Origin: Hamadaea tsunoensis DSM 44101
Lineage (GTDB): Bacteria > Actinomycetota > Actinomycetes > Mycobacteriales > Micromonosporaceae
Assembly: GCF_000428945.1 (NCBI RefSeq)
Contig: NZ_AUAX01000008.1
Span: 186,001-250,000, forward strand
Direction of reading: 5' to 3'
DNA: 64,000 nt
The translations under genes were made by a program, and so were the position numbers. The notes below the pieces were generated by a model. That model did no database searches, had not been told where the DNA came from, and was given only the letters and a program-made list of their open reading frames with translations. Each line of letters opens with the position of its first letter. The first letter of the stretch is position 1. This document shows, piece by piece, positions 10,582 through 19,932 of this stretch.

Positions 10582-10834
10582 GTTCAAGATCAAATTCAAG
10601 ATCTTCTTGTCCCGGGTTCGTCGATCTCACCTCCGCTCCTCGCGCGGGAGACCGTTCCGGCCCCTCCGCTGCGCTCCGAGGCCTGCACTGCCAGGTGAGT
10701 GGGGCGACGCATCGTCCGCCGCGGTCCGGTCACTCTCCACCCCGTCCTGCGGCTCTGTACTTCGCCGGGAGATCTTGAAGTCGGCGGTCCACAGCGGCGG
10801 GTCGGGTGACGCGTCGGGGGCGGCTCGGATCGGC

Positions 10835-10942
10835 GTGATCGAATACCGCTATTACGGCAGGACGGCACCCGCGTCCTTGATCGTGTACCGCTATTACGGC
10901 AGGAGAGCGCTTTCTTGCCGTAATAGCGGTACACGATCAAGG
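10835..10942. repeat. TGTACCGC palindrome with an extra direct copy
   Basis: Arms at 10875-10901 and 10916-10942 are perfect complements of 27 bp; core CGTGTACCGCTATTACGGCA. A third, slightly diverged copy (GAATACCGCTATTACGGCAG) lies at about 10841-10860 in direct orientation. Related units occur at 58.46-58.57 kb. Confidence 0.9.
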
Positions 10943-11015
10943 CGTCACGGCGTCCTCCGCCGTACATGTCGGACAGTCGCGACAAAGGCCAGGCGGACGC
11001 ACAGCGGTACCCCGA

Positions 11016-11096
11016 CGTCCACCATGATCATGTGATGCGTATACGTCGAAAACCCCTGCCTGGCGACGTATACGCATCACATGATCATGGTGGACG
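11016..11096. repeat. 33-bp-arm palindrome containing CATGATCATG
   Basis: Arms at 11016-11048 and 11064-11096 are perfect complements; core ATGATCATGTGATGCGTATA. The loop is 15 bases. A copy with three mismatches between its arms occurs at 58314-58382. Confidence 0.92.
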
Positions 11097-11260
11097 GCCG
11101 CGGGTGACCGGGCCGCGGCGGACGATGCGTCGCCCCACTCACCTGGCAGTGCAGGCCTCGGAGCGCAGCGGAGGGGCCGGAACGGTCTCCCGCGCGAGGA
11201 GCGGAGGTGAGATCGACGGACCCGGGACAAGAAGATCTTGAATTTGATCTTGAATTGTTC

Positions 11261-11806
11261 TCAGGATCGAGTACGCGCCGCGTGGCGGGCGGCTTTGGCG
11301 CGGTTCCCGCAGATCGCCATGATGCACCACCGCCGTTTCCCGCGCGGATCGTAGAACGCCCACCCGCAGCCCGATCCCGGACACACCCCGACCGATCCCG
11401 CCGCCGAGGAAACCAACAGCTGAGCGCCGAGGTGCACGATGGCGCGGAGGGGGGCCTCGACGTCGGTGCCGTAGTCCCATCGAGGCGGCGACCCGGGCGT
11501 CAGGCCGGCGGGGAGCCGGCGAAGTTCCGCGTCCAGGTGGGACAGGCCGATCGGCGTACCCCGGAAGATCGCGTGGAGTTCGTCGCGCACGGCGAAGACC
11601 CGGCGCAGCACGGCCGGCGCGTCGCCGGGGACCACCACCGGCAGGAGCCCGGCGTGTCGTGCCCAGATCGCCAGGTGGCGGTAGCTGAGCAGGTATTCCT
11701 TGGGAGTGGGCGCCCCCCAGCCGGCCCGGGTGTTGCAGATCTCGACGGCGGGATGTCCGGCGACGAGGACGGGCATGCGTACGCCGTCCACCTCCAGCGA
11801 GGCCAT
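11261..11806 (-). CDS. CGNR zinc-finger protein (ABATE-type regulator)
   Basis: A 181-residue probable transcription regulator. The first 130 residues match the stress-related ABATE domain (SYRHLAIWARHAGLLP region). The C-terminus is the CGNR zinc finger, with ligands C142, C147, C161 and C166 and the signature C166-G-N-R169 followed by a basic stretch (AKAARHAARTR). These proteins are common in actinobacteria and are thought to bind DNA. The ATG is preceded by GAGGGGAA. It is divergent from the ABC permease gene with a 62-bp shared promoter gap holding a CTAACC/GGTTAG inverted repeat, so it may control that transporter. Confidence 0.9.
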   Translation of the reverse strand: MASLEVDGVRMPVLVAGHPAVEICNTRAGWGAPTPKEYLLSYRHLAIWARHAGLLPVVVPGDAPAVLRRVFAVRDELHAIFRGTPIGLSHLDAELRRLPAGLTPGSPPRWDYGTDVEAPLRAIVHLGAQLLVSSAAGSVGVCPGSGCGWAFYDPRGKRRWCIMAICGNRAKAARHAARTRS

Positions 11807-11827
11807 TGCCTTCCCCTCGACCGATCA

Positions 11828-11857
11828 CTAACCTCTGAACCTGACTCTACCGGTTAG
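11828..11857. promoter_or_regulatory. Inverted repeat in the divergent CGNR/permease gap
   Basis: CTAACC (11828-11833) and GGTTAG (11852-11857) form an inverted repeat spaced 18 bases apart between two divergent start codons. It is a candidate operator or overlapping promoter element; symmetry and location are the only evidence. Confidence 0.35.
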
Positions 11858-11868
11858 AAGGGGGCCCG

Positions 11869-14775
11869 GTGACAGCCGTCCTGACGCTTGCCCTGGCGCG
11901 GCTGTGGCGCGGTCCCGGCCGCTGGCTGCTGATGGTCGCCGGGATCGCCGTGGCCACGCTGCTGCCGGTGGTGTCGGCGGCGACCGCGGCCTCGACGGCG
12001 GCCGCCGCGCTGCGTACCGGGCTGGCGGATCTGCCGCCGGGCGAGCAGAGCCTGATCGTGTCGTACGCGACGATCGCCGTCACCCCCGCGCAGCTGACCT
12101 CGATCGACCACGGGGTACGCGAGCAACTGGCCCGCCTGACGAGTCGTCCGGTGCGCACGCAGATGACGTACCACCAGATGACGGACGAGTCCGGGACGAT
12201 CATGGTGCTCGCCGGCGCCGACGATCTCGCCGGTGCCGTACGCCTGACCAGCGGCCGGATGCCCGCGGAGTGTACGCCGCAGCACTGCGAGATGGTCCTC
12301 ATCGGACAGACGCCGCCGAGGCTGCCGCCGGAGCTGGGCGTGGAGATCGTGGGTACCGCCGTGCGTACCGATCCCCTGCTGCTCAGCGGGACGTTCGACC
12401 CGGGTGCCGGGCGGCCGCTGCTGATCGCCGACGGGGCCGAGGCGGCGGCCCGGATCGGTGCGCTGTCGGCGTTCCAGCGCCAGTTCGGCTGGGTCGCCGC
12501 CCTCGACGTCGACCGGGTCGCGGCCGATCCGCCGGGTTACGTGGCCGAGAGCGCGCGTACCGAGGTGTCGCTGTACCAGGTGCAGGACGGGCTGGTGCTG
12601 ACCGCGCCGGACGACGTCGTGCTCACCTCCTATGACCGGGCGCAGCGCTCGACCCGCCGGTTCGGGCTGCTCGACGGCGCCTCGGTCGCGCTGCTTCTCG
12701 GTTTCGCCGTCATCGGTGCCATCGGCGCCCGCCGGGACCACCGGGCAGTGCTGGGCCTGCTGCGGCGGCGGGGGGCGGCGAACGGCCGGCTCGTCGCGTA
12801 CACGGCGGTGACGGCGATCGTTCCGGTCCTGCTGGGTACCGCCGTCGGGCTCGCGGCCGGGCTCGCCTTCACCGGCATCCCGGGCGCCACCTTCGTCCAG
12901 ATAGGAGCGACCTCGGCCGCCGCCGCGCTCGTCCTCGCGCTCGCGCTGAGCTGGGCGCCCGACCGGCCGTGGCGGCTCGTCGACGGGGTGGTGCTCGCCG
13001 GTGCGGTCGTCGCCCTGGTCGCCGTGGCGCGCGGCGCGGTCACCGTCAGCGGGTTGCAGGCGCGTACGGACCCGTTGCTGGTCGCCCTGCCCGTGCTCGT
13101 CGTCGTCTGCGGCGGGCTGCTGGCCGGTCGCCTCTTCCCGCTCGTCGCGCCCTGGGGTGTGCGCGCCGCCCAGCGGCTCGGGCCCGCGGGCCTGCCGGTC
13201 CGGCTCGGCCTCGCCGGCGCGGTCCGCCGCCCGCTGCGCGCGGTCGCCACGGTGGCGTTCCTCGCCGCCGCGACCGGAGTGGTCATCTTCGCCGGCGGCT
13301 ACCGCTCCACGCTCGCGCAGGGCGCCGAGGACCAGGCCTCCTTCGCCGTGCCGCTGGACGCCGCCGTCACCACCGGCAGTACGCTCACCCGCCCGCTCGA
13401 TGCCGCCACCCTGGCCGGCTACACGGGCCTGACCCCGGGCGCGGTCGTCACCCCGGTGCTGCGGACCTCAGCCGGCGTACGCGTCAGCGCGACCGAGGCC
13501 CGCGCGGCGGAAGTCGTCGGCCTCGAACCGGCCACGTTGACGAGGATCCCGTCCTGGGAGCGCCTCACCGGAGCCGCCGACCCGGCCCGTTCGGCCAGGC
13601 TGATCGAGGCTCCCAGCGGCCGCGGCTGGCAACTGCCGGCCGGAGCGAAGTCCGTCGCCCTCACGGTCACCGGGCCGATGGACAACGTCGTCTTCCGGGC
13701 CTGGCTGCGCGACGCGGACGGGCACGACACCAGCGTCGGGCTGACCCGCTCCGGTGACGTCCTGGCCGGCACCCTGCCCGCGCTCACCGGCGGCGTACGC
13801 CTCTACGCGGTCACGCTCGCCGAGGACGCCGAGTACGCGCGCCGCCGCCAGCACCACACCGGTGAGGGCCGCAGCGACAACCAGGTGCTCAGCGGCCACC
13901 TGACGTTCGCGAAGACCACTGTGGACGGCGTTGCCGTCGGCCGTACCGTGGAGCAGGACTACGAGCTGACCGGCGCGCAGGTCGTGGTCGCCCTGGACCC
14001 GCCGGCCGCCGAGGCTCCGGTGCCGGTGCTCGTGGACCCCGCGACCGCGGCCAGCGCCACCGACGGCCTCGTCCAGCTGATCGTGGGAGCCAACGCGCCG
14101 ATCGCCGCCCGGATCGCGCAGGTGCTGCCCCGCTTCCCGGGGGCCGGCGAGCGGTTCGTCGTGGCGGACATCGGCGCGCTGGCCGATGTGCTGGACGCGC
14201 GCGAACCGGGCACCGCCGCGTACGCCGAGGTGTGGATCTCCTCGCCGGACCCGGCCGCGCTGGCGGACCGGCTCGGCCAGGCACCCTTCGACCAGCTCGA
14301 CGTCGCCCTGCGGGCCCGCATCCACGACCGGCTGGCCACCGACCCGCTGGCGGCCGGCGCCGGCCGCCTGCTCGGCACGAGTGCCCTGATCGCCCTGGGC
14401 GTCGCCGTGCTGACCCTGATCCTGCTCGTGCTCGCCGAACGGCGCGACGACGCCGCCGAGCTGTACGCGTGGGAGAGCGACGGGCTCACCCCGGGCTCCC
14501 TGCGCGGGCTGCTGTTCGCGCGCGCGGCAGGGGTCGTGGCGGTCGGCGTACCGTGCGGGATCGTGCTGGGGATCGTCCTCACGCGACTGACGACCGCGCT
14601 CGTCCTCGTGACGGCGGTCGGCGCGACCCCGCGGCCGCCGCTCGCGCTCGCCACGTCGCCGGGCACCCTGGCGGCCGTGCTGGGCGCCGGGCTCGGCGTC
14701 GGCCTGCTCGCGGCCGGGCTCATCTGCTGGCGCTCGTTCCGCTCTCCCCTGCCGGACCGCCCGGAGGCACTGTGA
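11869..14775 (+). CDS. ABC transporter permease, FtsX-like
   Basis: A 968-residue membrane protein of the FtsX/MacB-type permease superfamily. One N-terminal segment (about 20-42) is followed by a large extracytoplasmic domain, a cluster of about six segments (roughly 265-475), a second extracytoplasmic domain and a final three-segment block (about 835-960). This duplicated layout is typical of large actinobacterial FtsX-like permeases acting on lipids, peptides or cell-surface substrates. The GTG start has AGAAGGGGG upstream. Its TGA overlaps the ATG of the double ATPase gene, so the two form one transporter. The substrate is unknown. Confidence 0.88.
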   Translation: MTAVLTLALARLWRGPGRWLLMVAGIAVATLLPVVSAATAASTAAAALRTGLADLPPGEQSLIVSYATIAVTPAQLTSIDHGVREQLARLTSRPVRTQMTYHQMTDESGTIMVLAGADDLAGAVRLTSGRMPAECTPQHCEMVLIGQTPPRLPPELGVEIVGTAVRTDPLLLSGTFDPGAGRPLLIADGAEAAARIGALSAFQRQFGWVAALDVDRVAADPPGYVAESARTEVSLYQVQDGLVLTAPDDVVLTSYDRAQRSTRRFGLLDGASVALLLGFAVIGAIGARRDHRAVLGLLRRRGAANGRLVAYTAVTAIVPVLLGTAVGLAAGLAFTGIPGATFVQIGATSAAAALVLALALSWAPDRPWRLVDGVVLAGAVVALVAVARGAVTVSGLQARTDPLLVALPVLVVVCGGLLAGRLFPLVAPWGVRAAQRLGPAGLPVRLGLAGAVRRPLRAVATVAFLAAATGVVIFAGGYRSTLAQGAEDQASFAVPLDAAVTTGSTLTRPLDAATLAGYTGLTPGAVVTPVLRTSAGVRVSATEARAAEVVGLEPATLTRIPSWERLTGAADPARSARLIEAPSGRGWQLPAGAKSVALTVTGPMDNVVFRAWLRDADGHDTSVGLTRSGDVLAGTLPALTGGVRLYAVTLAEDAEYARRRQHHTGEGRSDNQVLSGHLTFAKTTVDGVAVGRTVEQDYELTGAQVVVALDPPAAEAPVPVLVDPATAASATDGLVQLIVGANAPIAARIAQVLPRFPGAGERFVVADIGALADVLDAREPGTAAYAEVWISSPDPAALADRLGQAPFDQLDVALRARIHDRLATDPLAAGAGRLLGTSALIALGVAVLTLILLVLAERRDDAAELYAWESDGLTPGSLRGLLFARAAGVVAVGVPCGIVLGIVLTRLTTALVLVTAVGATPRPPLALATSPGTLAAVLGAGLGVGLLAAGLICWRSFRSPLPDRPEAL

Positions 14776-16238
14776 TGACCAGCCCTGTCCGGGTGCACGA
14801 CCTGTTCTGCCTGTACCGCGTACCGGCGGAACGGGGGTTCGTGGCGGCCCTGCGCGGGCTGACGCTCGACCTGGCCGCCGGCGAGCGGCTGGTCGTCCAC
14901 GGCCCCAACGGTTCCGGCAAGACGACACTGCTGCGCGTCCTGACCGGCGAGGTCGCGCCCAGTGCCGGCACGGTCGTCGTCGGCGGCGTCGACCTGGTGG
15001 GCGCCGCTGCCGGTGAGACCGCACGGCTGCGTTCACGCGTACTCGGGATGGTGGATCAGCAGAAGACGCTCGTACCGGAACTGTCGGTCGTGGACAACAT
15101 CGCGCTGCAGGCGCGGGTCGGCGGGCGGCCGGCGGCGCAGGCGCGGTCGCGAGCGCGGGAGCTGCTGGAGACGCTGGGCCTGAGCGCCCTCGCGGGGCGC
15201 GCGCCGGGGTCGCTGTCGGGCGGCGAGGCGCAGCGGGTGGCCGTGTGCGCGGCCGTGGCGCACGGGCCGGCCCTCGTCCTGGCCGACGAGCCCACCGGCG
15301 AGCTGGACCGGGCCGCCGCCGACGCCGTCTACGACCTGCTGGTGGCCGCGACCTCGGCGGTGGGCGCGGCGCTGCTCGTCGTCAGCCACGACGCCCGCGC
15401 GGCCCGGATCGCCGACCGGGTGGTACGCATCCGCGACGGCCGCCTGTCGGAGGAGTGGACGCCCGGCGGCCCCGAGCAGCTCGTGGTCGACGACCGCGGC
15501 TGGGTACGCATCCCCGCCCCGCTGCGGCGGGTCCACGCCGACGCGCGGCCGGACGGGTTGCTCCTACGGCCGGTCGAGCCGCCCCCCGCGGCGGCACAGG
15601 CCAGGCGGCTGCCCGCTCCCGACCCCGGCCCGGTACGCGCGGCGGTCGAGTCGGTGAGCGTGACACTGGGCGACCGTGTCGTGCTGCGCGACGTCTCGTT
15701 CGAGGTACGCGCCGGCGTCTGGACCATCCTCAAGGGACGGTCGGGCTCGGGCAAGACGACGCTGCTGCGGATGCTCACCGGCCTGGCCCGGCCGGACACC
15801 GGCCGGGTGACGGTGGACGGGATCGACCTGGCCACGCTCGACCGGGCCGCCCTCGCCCGGCTGCGGCGGCGCTACTTCGGGGTGGCCGGGCAGCGTACGG
15901 CGCTGGTCGAGACGCTCGACGTGACGGCGAACCTGCGGGTGGCCCGCGAGGCGCGCGGCCTGCCCGCCGACCCGGACCGGCTGGCCGCCCTCCTGGAAGC
16001 GTTGAGCCTCACCGGTTTCCGGCACCGGCCGGTCGAGACCCTGTCCGGCGGCGAACGCCAGCGGGTGGCCGTGGCCCGGTCGCTGATCGGCGAGCCGGCG
16101 GTCGTGGTGCTGGACGAGCCGACCTCCCAGCAGGACGAGGCGCACGCGGAGATCGTGGCGCGGGCCCTGCGGTCGGCGGCGCGGGCCGGGGTGGCGATCG
16201 TCGTCGCCACCCACGACCCGCTCCTGCTGCCTACCTGA
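14775..16238 (+). CDS. ABC transporter ATPase with two fused nucleotide-binding domains
   Basis: A 487-residue cytoplasmic protein containing two complete ABC domains. Domain 1: Walker A GPNGSGKT at 43-50, signature LSGGEAQRV near 147, Walker B VLADEPTG near 170. Domain 2: Walker A GRSGSGKTT near 321, signature LSGGERQRV near 422, Walker B VVVLDEPTSQQDE near 445. Both look catalytically intact. LolD/MacB-type partners of FtsX-like permeases are usually separate single domains, so the tandem fusion is notable. The ATG at 14775 overlaps the permease stop (TGATG) with GGAGG 8 bases upstream. Confidence 0.9.
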   Translation: MTSPVRVHDLFCLYRVPAERGFVAALRGLTLDLAAGERLVVHGPNGSGKTTLLRVLTGEVAPSAGTVVVGGVDLVGAAAGETARLRSRVLGMVDQQKTLVPELSVVDNIALQARVGGRPAAQARSRARELLETLGLSALAGRAPGSLSGGEAQRVAVCAAVAHGPALVLADEPTGELDRAAADAVYDLLVAATSAVGAALLVVSHDARAARIADRVVRIRDGRLSEEWTPGGPEQLVVDDRGWVRIPAPLRRVHADARPDGLLLRPVEPPPAAAQARRLPAPDPGPVRAAVESVSVTLGDRVVLRDVSFEVRAGVWTILKGRSGSGKTTLLRMLTGLARPDTGRVTVDGIDLATLDRAALARLRRRYFGVAGQRTALVETLDVTANLRVAREARGLPADPDRLAALLEALSLTGFRHRPVETLSGGERQRVAVARSLIGEPAVVVLDEPTSQQDEAHAEIVARALRSAARAGVAIVVATHDPLLLPT

Positions 16239-16252
16239 TCACTTCATCTCGC

Positions 16253-19200
16253 TCATTTCACGTGGTACGCGCCGATGATCGTCTCGTCGACGGTCTGACC
16301 GGCCTTGTCCACCCCGTGCGTACGCAGCGAGATGTCGGCGCCCTTCGGCTGCGGCACGAACGCCAGCCAGGTCGGGCCGAGGTGCACGAGCACCACGTCC
16401 CGCCAGGTGGTGCCGCCGTCGGTGGACACCTGCACGGTGAGCTTGGCCAGCGTCGCCGGCTTGCCCTGCGTCGAGACCGTCACCGGCACCGGCGCGAGGA
16501 AGGCCGCCGACGCGTTGCCCTGGCCGTCCACGACCGGCGCGAAGCCGATCGCCGTCAGCGGCAGCCGCTCGACACCGCTGCCCAGACTGCCGTCACCGGC
16601 CGGCACGTGCTTCGACCGGAAGGTCCAGACCCCCGACACCTTCGGCGACTTGGTTCCGTCGCGGGTGGCGCCCAGCTCCAGCCGGTACGCCGAGTCCTGC
16701 GGCGGCGCCTCGGCGTAGAGGAACGGGTTCTCCTCGTCCGCGGCGAGCAGCGTGCCGTCGCGGTAGAGGTGGGCGTAGCCCGCCGTGTAGACGCCGAAGC
16801 CGGCGTGCCCGGCCCCGTCGGAGAACAGCGGCACGTTGAGGTTGAGCGCGTCACCTTCCCGCGTCGCGTAGTCCCAGGGTAGGGACTTGGCGGCGAAGGA
16901 CGGCCCGAACGCCGGTGCGTTCCAGTCCTGCGGGTAGGTCTTGCCGCCCTGGTAGCTCTGGATCGCGTCCGTCAGCCACATGTCGTACGAGTAGTCCTCG
17001 TTGAACTCCTCGTAGTTGGCCTGGAAGGCGGCGTCGCCGTCGGTGTTCACATAGGTCGTGCGCTGGTTCGGCGCGTTGAGGTAGAAGCCCGCCGACCAGC
17101 TTCCGGAGAAGGGGTCCTGCTTCCAGGTCGGCATCACCATGAAGCTGCCCTGGGCGCCGGGCCGGCCCACGTGGAAGGTCTGCCGCTGGGTCGCCAGCGA
17201 CTTCATGGTCACGTTCTTCGTGATACCGGTGTAGAACGTCCCCGGCGTGAAGTACGCGATCGCGGCCACCGTCGGCGTGTTCAGGAAGCTGCCGTCGGCG
17301 TCCGTCTTCGCGTACGCGAGGCTGATGGAGCTCATCAGGTTCGGCAGCGGGGCGCTGCCGCCCAGCTGCTGGGTGAACACGGCCGACGGGTCGTCCGCGA
17401 GCGCGCTGAAGCCCGACGTCCAGCCGTTGCCCGTCACGGTCGCGTCGACCGCGGTCAGGGCCGGCGTGAGGCCCTTGAACGGTACGCGGATCGACGTGGG
17501 CTTCGCGTTGCGGGCGTCCGCCTCGATGGTCTGGTCGCCGGAGACGACCAGTTTGGGGTTGACCAGCATGCTGACCGACGGCAGGCCGTCGTTGATCCAG
17601 CTGTTGAGGACGTAGGTCCCCGCCGGCACCCGGATGGTCTGGCGGGCCCCCGAACCGAACAGGTACTGCAAGGGGCCGTCGTACGAGGCCAGGATGGTCA
17701 GGTGGTCCTCGCTCGGAGCACCGTCGCGCTGGGTGTGGTTGATGGTGAGGTCGTAACTTTCCACCTCGCGGTCGACGCCGAAGGGCGTGCTGACGCTGAC
17801 GCCGTCCGCGGTGCCCACCAGCTGTCCACTGTAGAGGCCGTCGTTCGCCGAGACGGCCGTGTTCGACGTCAGTGTGACCGACGCCGTCCCGCCCGCCGGT
17901 ACGCTGACCGTCGAGGCGCTGAGGGTGAACATGCCGGCCGGGGCGGCGTGACCGTCCGGGCCGACCGAGTGCACGGCGAGGTTCAGCGTGACGGCCGCCG
18001 TACCGGAGTTGCGGTAGGTCACCGTCTTGGTCACCGCCGGGTCGTCGGAGTGCGGCCATTGCGCGAGGCCGAAGCTCAGCGACAGCTCGTCCACCGTGAC
18101 CTGCTGGTGGATCGCCCGGGTCAGGTCGACCCGGCCGGCCCCGTCGCCGAACGCGCCGACGCCGTCGAGCGGTTTGGCCGACGCCATCAGCGCCGCCTTG
18201 AGCTGAGCCGGCGTCCAGTCGGGGTGCTCGGAGACCAGGATCGCGGCCGCGCCCGCCACGTGCGGGGTGGCCATCGACGTACCGCTGAGGCTCATGTACA
18301 TCTCCCCCGGTTCCCCGAGGAAGCCGTCCTTGCTCCGGGCGGCCGTGATGTCGACGCCCGGCGCCGCGATGTCCGGCTTGACGGCGTAGTCGCCGACCCG
18401 GGGCCCGCGGCTGGAGAAGCTCGCCAGCGCGTCGGACTTGTCGGTCGCCGCCACGGACAGGGCCGCGTCGGCGGTCGACGGCGAGCCGAGGGTGCTGTCG
18501 CCGAAGTCGCCGTCGTTGCCGGCGGCGATCACGAACAGCGTCCCGTACGCGGCCGTCAGGTCGTTCACGGCCTGTTCCAGCGGGTCGATCTCGGGACTGT
18601 CGCCGCCGCCGAGGCTCATGTTCACCACGTCGGCGCCGGACTCGGCCGCCCACTGCATGCCGGCGAGGATCCAGGACTCGTCGCAGCCGTACTGCACGCA
18701 GACCTTGCCGATGAGCAGTTTCGCGTCGGGAGCGACGCCCTTGTACTTCCCGCCGGACGCCGCGCCGTTGCCGGTGATGATCGACGCGACGTGCGTACCG
18801 TGGCCGACGTGGTCGAGGTCGTCACTCTCGTCCGGGAAGTCGGTGACGAAGTTCTTCTTGTCGAGGACCGCGTCGCCGAGGTCCGGATGGGTGCTGTCGA
18901 GGCCGGTGTCCAGCACGGCCACCTTGGCGCCCGCCCCGGTGTAACCGGCCGCCCACGCGTCCGGCGCCCCGATCAGCGGCACCGAGACGTCCAGCGCCGG
19001 CTTGCGTACGCCGTCCAGCCAGATCTTGGCTCCGGTGAGCGGCTTGGCGAGCGACCGCTTGTCCGTGCCGGTGATGCTCTTCCACAGCGTGCTGTGCTTG
19101 TCCTTGCGGGCCTTGGCGGCGTGTCCCTTGACCGCCTTGAGCGCGGGCCCGAAGGTGAGCCCGGCGTCGGCCGGGGCGGTGACCGCCCCGCTCGGCTCGG

Positions 19201-19624
19201 CGACGATCAGCGGCAGGTCGGCCCGCCGGTCGTCGTAGCCGAACGTCAGCAGGTCGGTGACGTCGAACAGACGCGCGTCGATCCGGCCCGAGCGCAGCAT
19301 CGGCAGGGCGTCGGCCGGGACCACGTGCTGGTGTCCCCGCAGCCGGTACGTGTCGAAGGTGATCTTCGAGCGCCCGGCGGCCGGGTGGATCGACAGGTGC
19401 TCGGCCTGGGCACCGCTCACCTCGACGACGTCCCCGGTGATCAGTGTGACGCGGCGTACCTGCCCGGCGTGCGCCACGGCGGCCGCGGTGGGCGCCGCGG
19501 CACCCGCGTGACCCACCGGAGCCGGCGTCGCACCGGCGGGTACTCCCGCCAGTAGCAACCCCACCGTGAAAGCGAGCGCGAGTCCGGATCGGACGGCGCC
19601 GCCCACGTGTCGGCTTCGTTGCAT
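16253..19624 (-). CDS. Secreted S8 (subtilisin-like) serine protease
   Basis: A 1123-residue exported protease. A signal peptide covers about residues 1-32 (hydrophobic LALAFTVGLLLAGVPAGA), then a pro-region to about 200. The catalytic triad is D239 (AVLDTGLDSTHPDLGD), H275 (HGTHVASIITG) and S450 (SGTSMATPHVAGAA). Some 600 residues of beta-rich C-terminal domains follow. The ATG at 19624 is preferred over one at 19636 because GGGGGAGG lies just upstream of it. The stop is 14 bp from the convergent ABC ATPase stop. Function is extracellular protein degradation; the specificity is not readable. Confidence 0.93.
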   Translation of the reverse strand: MQRSRHVGGAVRSGLALAFTVGLLLAGVPAGATPAPVGHAGAAAPTAAAVAHAGQVRRVTLITGDVVEVSGAQAEHLSIHPAAGRSKITFDTYRLRGHQHVVPADALPMLRSGRIDARLFDVTDLLTFGYDDRRADLPLIVAEPSGAVTAPADAGLTFGPALKAVKGHAAKARKDKHSTLWKSITGTDKRSLAKPLTGAKIWLDGVRKPALDVSVPLIGAPDAWAAGYTGAGAKVAVLDTGLDSTHPDLGDAVLDKKNFVTDFPDESDDLDHVGHGTHVASIITGNGAASGGKYKGVAPDAKLLIGKVCVQYGCDESWILAGMQWAAESGADVVNMSLGGGDSPEIDPLEQAVNDLTAAYGTLFVIAAGNDGDFGDSTLGSPSTADAALSVAATDKSDALASFSSRGPRVGDYAVKPDIAAPGVDITAARSKDGFLGEPGEMYMSLSGTSMATPHVAGAAAILVSEHPDWTPAQLKAALMASAKPLDGVGAFGDGAGRVDLTRAIHQQVTVDELSLSFGLAQWPHSDDPAVTKTVTYRNSGTAAVTLNLAVHSVGPDGHAAPAGMFTLSASTVSVPAGGTASVTLTSNTAVSANDGLYSGQLVGTADGVSVSTPFGVDREVESYDLTINHTQRDGAPSEDHLTILASYDGPLQYLFGSGARQTIRVPAGTYVLNSWINDGLPSVSMLVNPKLVVSGDQTIEADARNAKPTSIRVPFKGLTPALTAVDATVTGNGWTSGFSALADDPSAVFTQQLGGSAPLPNLMSSISLAYAKTDADGSFLNTPTVAAIAYFTPGTFYTGITKNVTMKSLATQRQTFHVGRPGAQGSFMVMPTWKQDPFSGSWSAGFYLNAPNQRTTYVNTDGDAAFQANYEEFNEDYSYDMWLTDAIQSYQGGKTYPQDWNAPAFGPSFAAKSLPWDYATREGDALNLNVPLFSDGAGHAGFGVYTAGYAHLYRDGTLLAADEENPFLYAEAPPQDSAYRLELGATRDGTKSPKVSGVWTFRSKHVPAGDGSLGSGVERLPLTAIGFAPVVDGQGNASAAFLAPVPVTVSTQGKPATLAKLTVQVSTDGGTTWRDVVLVHLGPTWLAFVPQPKGADISLRTHGVDKAGQTVDETIIGAYHVK

Positions 19625-19645
19625 GACCTCCCCCATTCACGTCAT

Positions 19646-19669
19646 GACATCCACCACTGCGTGGATGTC
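19646..19669 (-). promoter_or_regulatory. Inverted repeat upstream of the S8 protease
   Basis: GACATCCAC and GTGGATGTC are perfect 9-bp arms separated by 6 bases, 21 bp upstream of the protease ATG. They form a candidate operator or leader hairpin. The remaining 170 bp towards the GH1 operators holds nothing I recognise. Confidence 0.5.
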
Positions 19670-19843
19670 CGCATTGGATAGACGCGATAGGAGCGGCCGA
19701 CGTTGCCCGGATCCGGCTATTAGCCAGAAATTCGAACACGGCGTGACGGGAATCCGCTGGTCCGGTCGGTGTGATGCCGGTCGATGGCAGGTCGGGTCTT
19801 CCCTCGGTCGCCGCCGACGAGATACAGTCCTCCACAATGCCGA

Positions 19844-19857
19844 TGGGAACGCTCCCA
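19844..19857. promoter_or_regulatory. CebR/LacI-type operator, distal site of the GH1 gene
   Basis: TGGGAACGCTCCCA is an imperfect 14-bp palindrome, one base away from the published CebR operator consensus TGGGAGCGCTCCCA. It lies 135 bp upstream of the beta-glucosidase ATG and 87 bp from the second site, so DNA looping between the two is possible. Confidence 0.8.
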
Positions 19858-19932
19858 CGACGGAGTGGTGAGGCGGAGGCGCAGCCCACTCCAGGCGACC
19901 CCACCCGAGTAAGGGTGGCGTTCAGCCCAACG

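Larger units (their letters stand above)
10583..11254. repeat. Composite nested palindrome (type A outer arms, 672 bp)
   Basis: Two almost perfect 151-bp inverted A arms (10583-10733 and 11104-11254; only a few mismatches seen by eye) enclose about 370 bp. Nested inside are a 27-bp palindrome with a 14-base loop, a single B terminal sequence (about 10963-10990) and a 33-bp palindrome with a 15-base loop. No gene or transposase is present. It fills the whole gap between the convergent oxidase and CGNR genes, and its arms match those at 58.09 and 58.67 kb. Confidence 0.9.

Noticed and set aside
10875-11096. CRISPR-like array suggested by repeated palindromic units
   Set aside because: Units are few, inverted rather than direct, and lack uniform spacers; no cas genes are present.
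10607-11241. Small reading frames encoding SRVRRSHLRSSRG-like peptides at several places
   Set aside because: The same peptide recurs only because the type A repeat DNA recurs. The frames have no ribosome sites and differ in extent, so the DNA repeat explains them.
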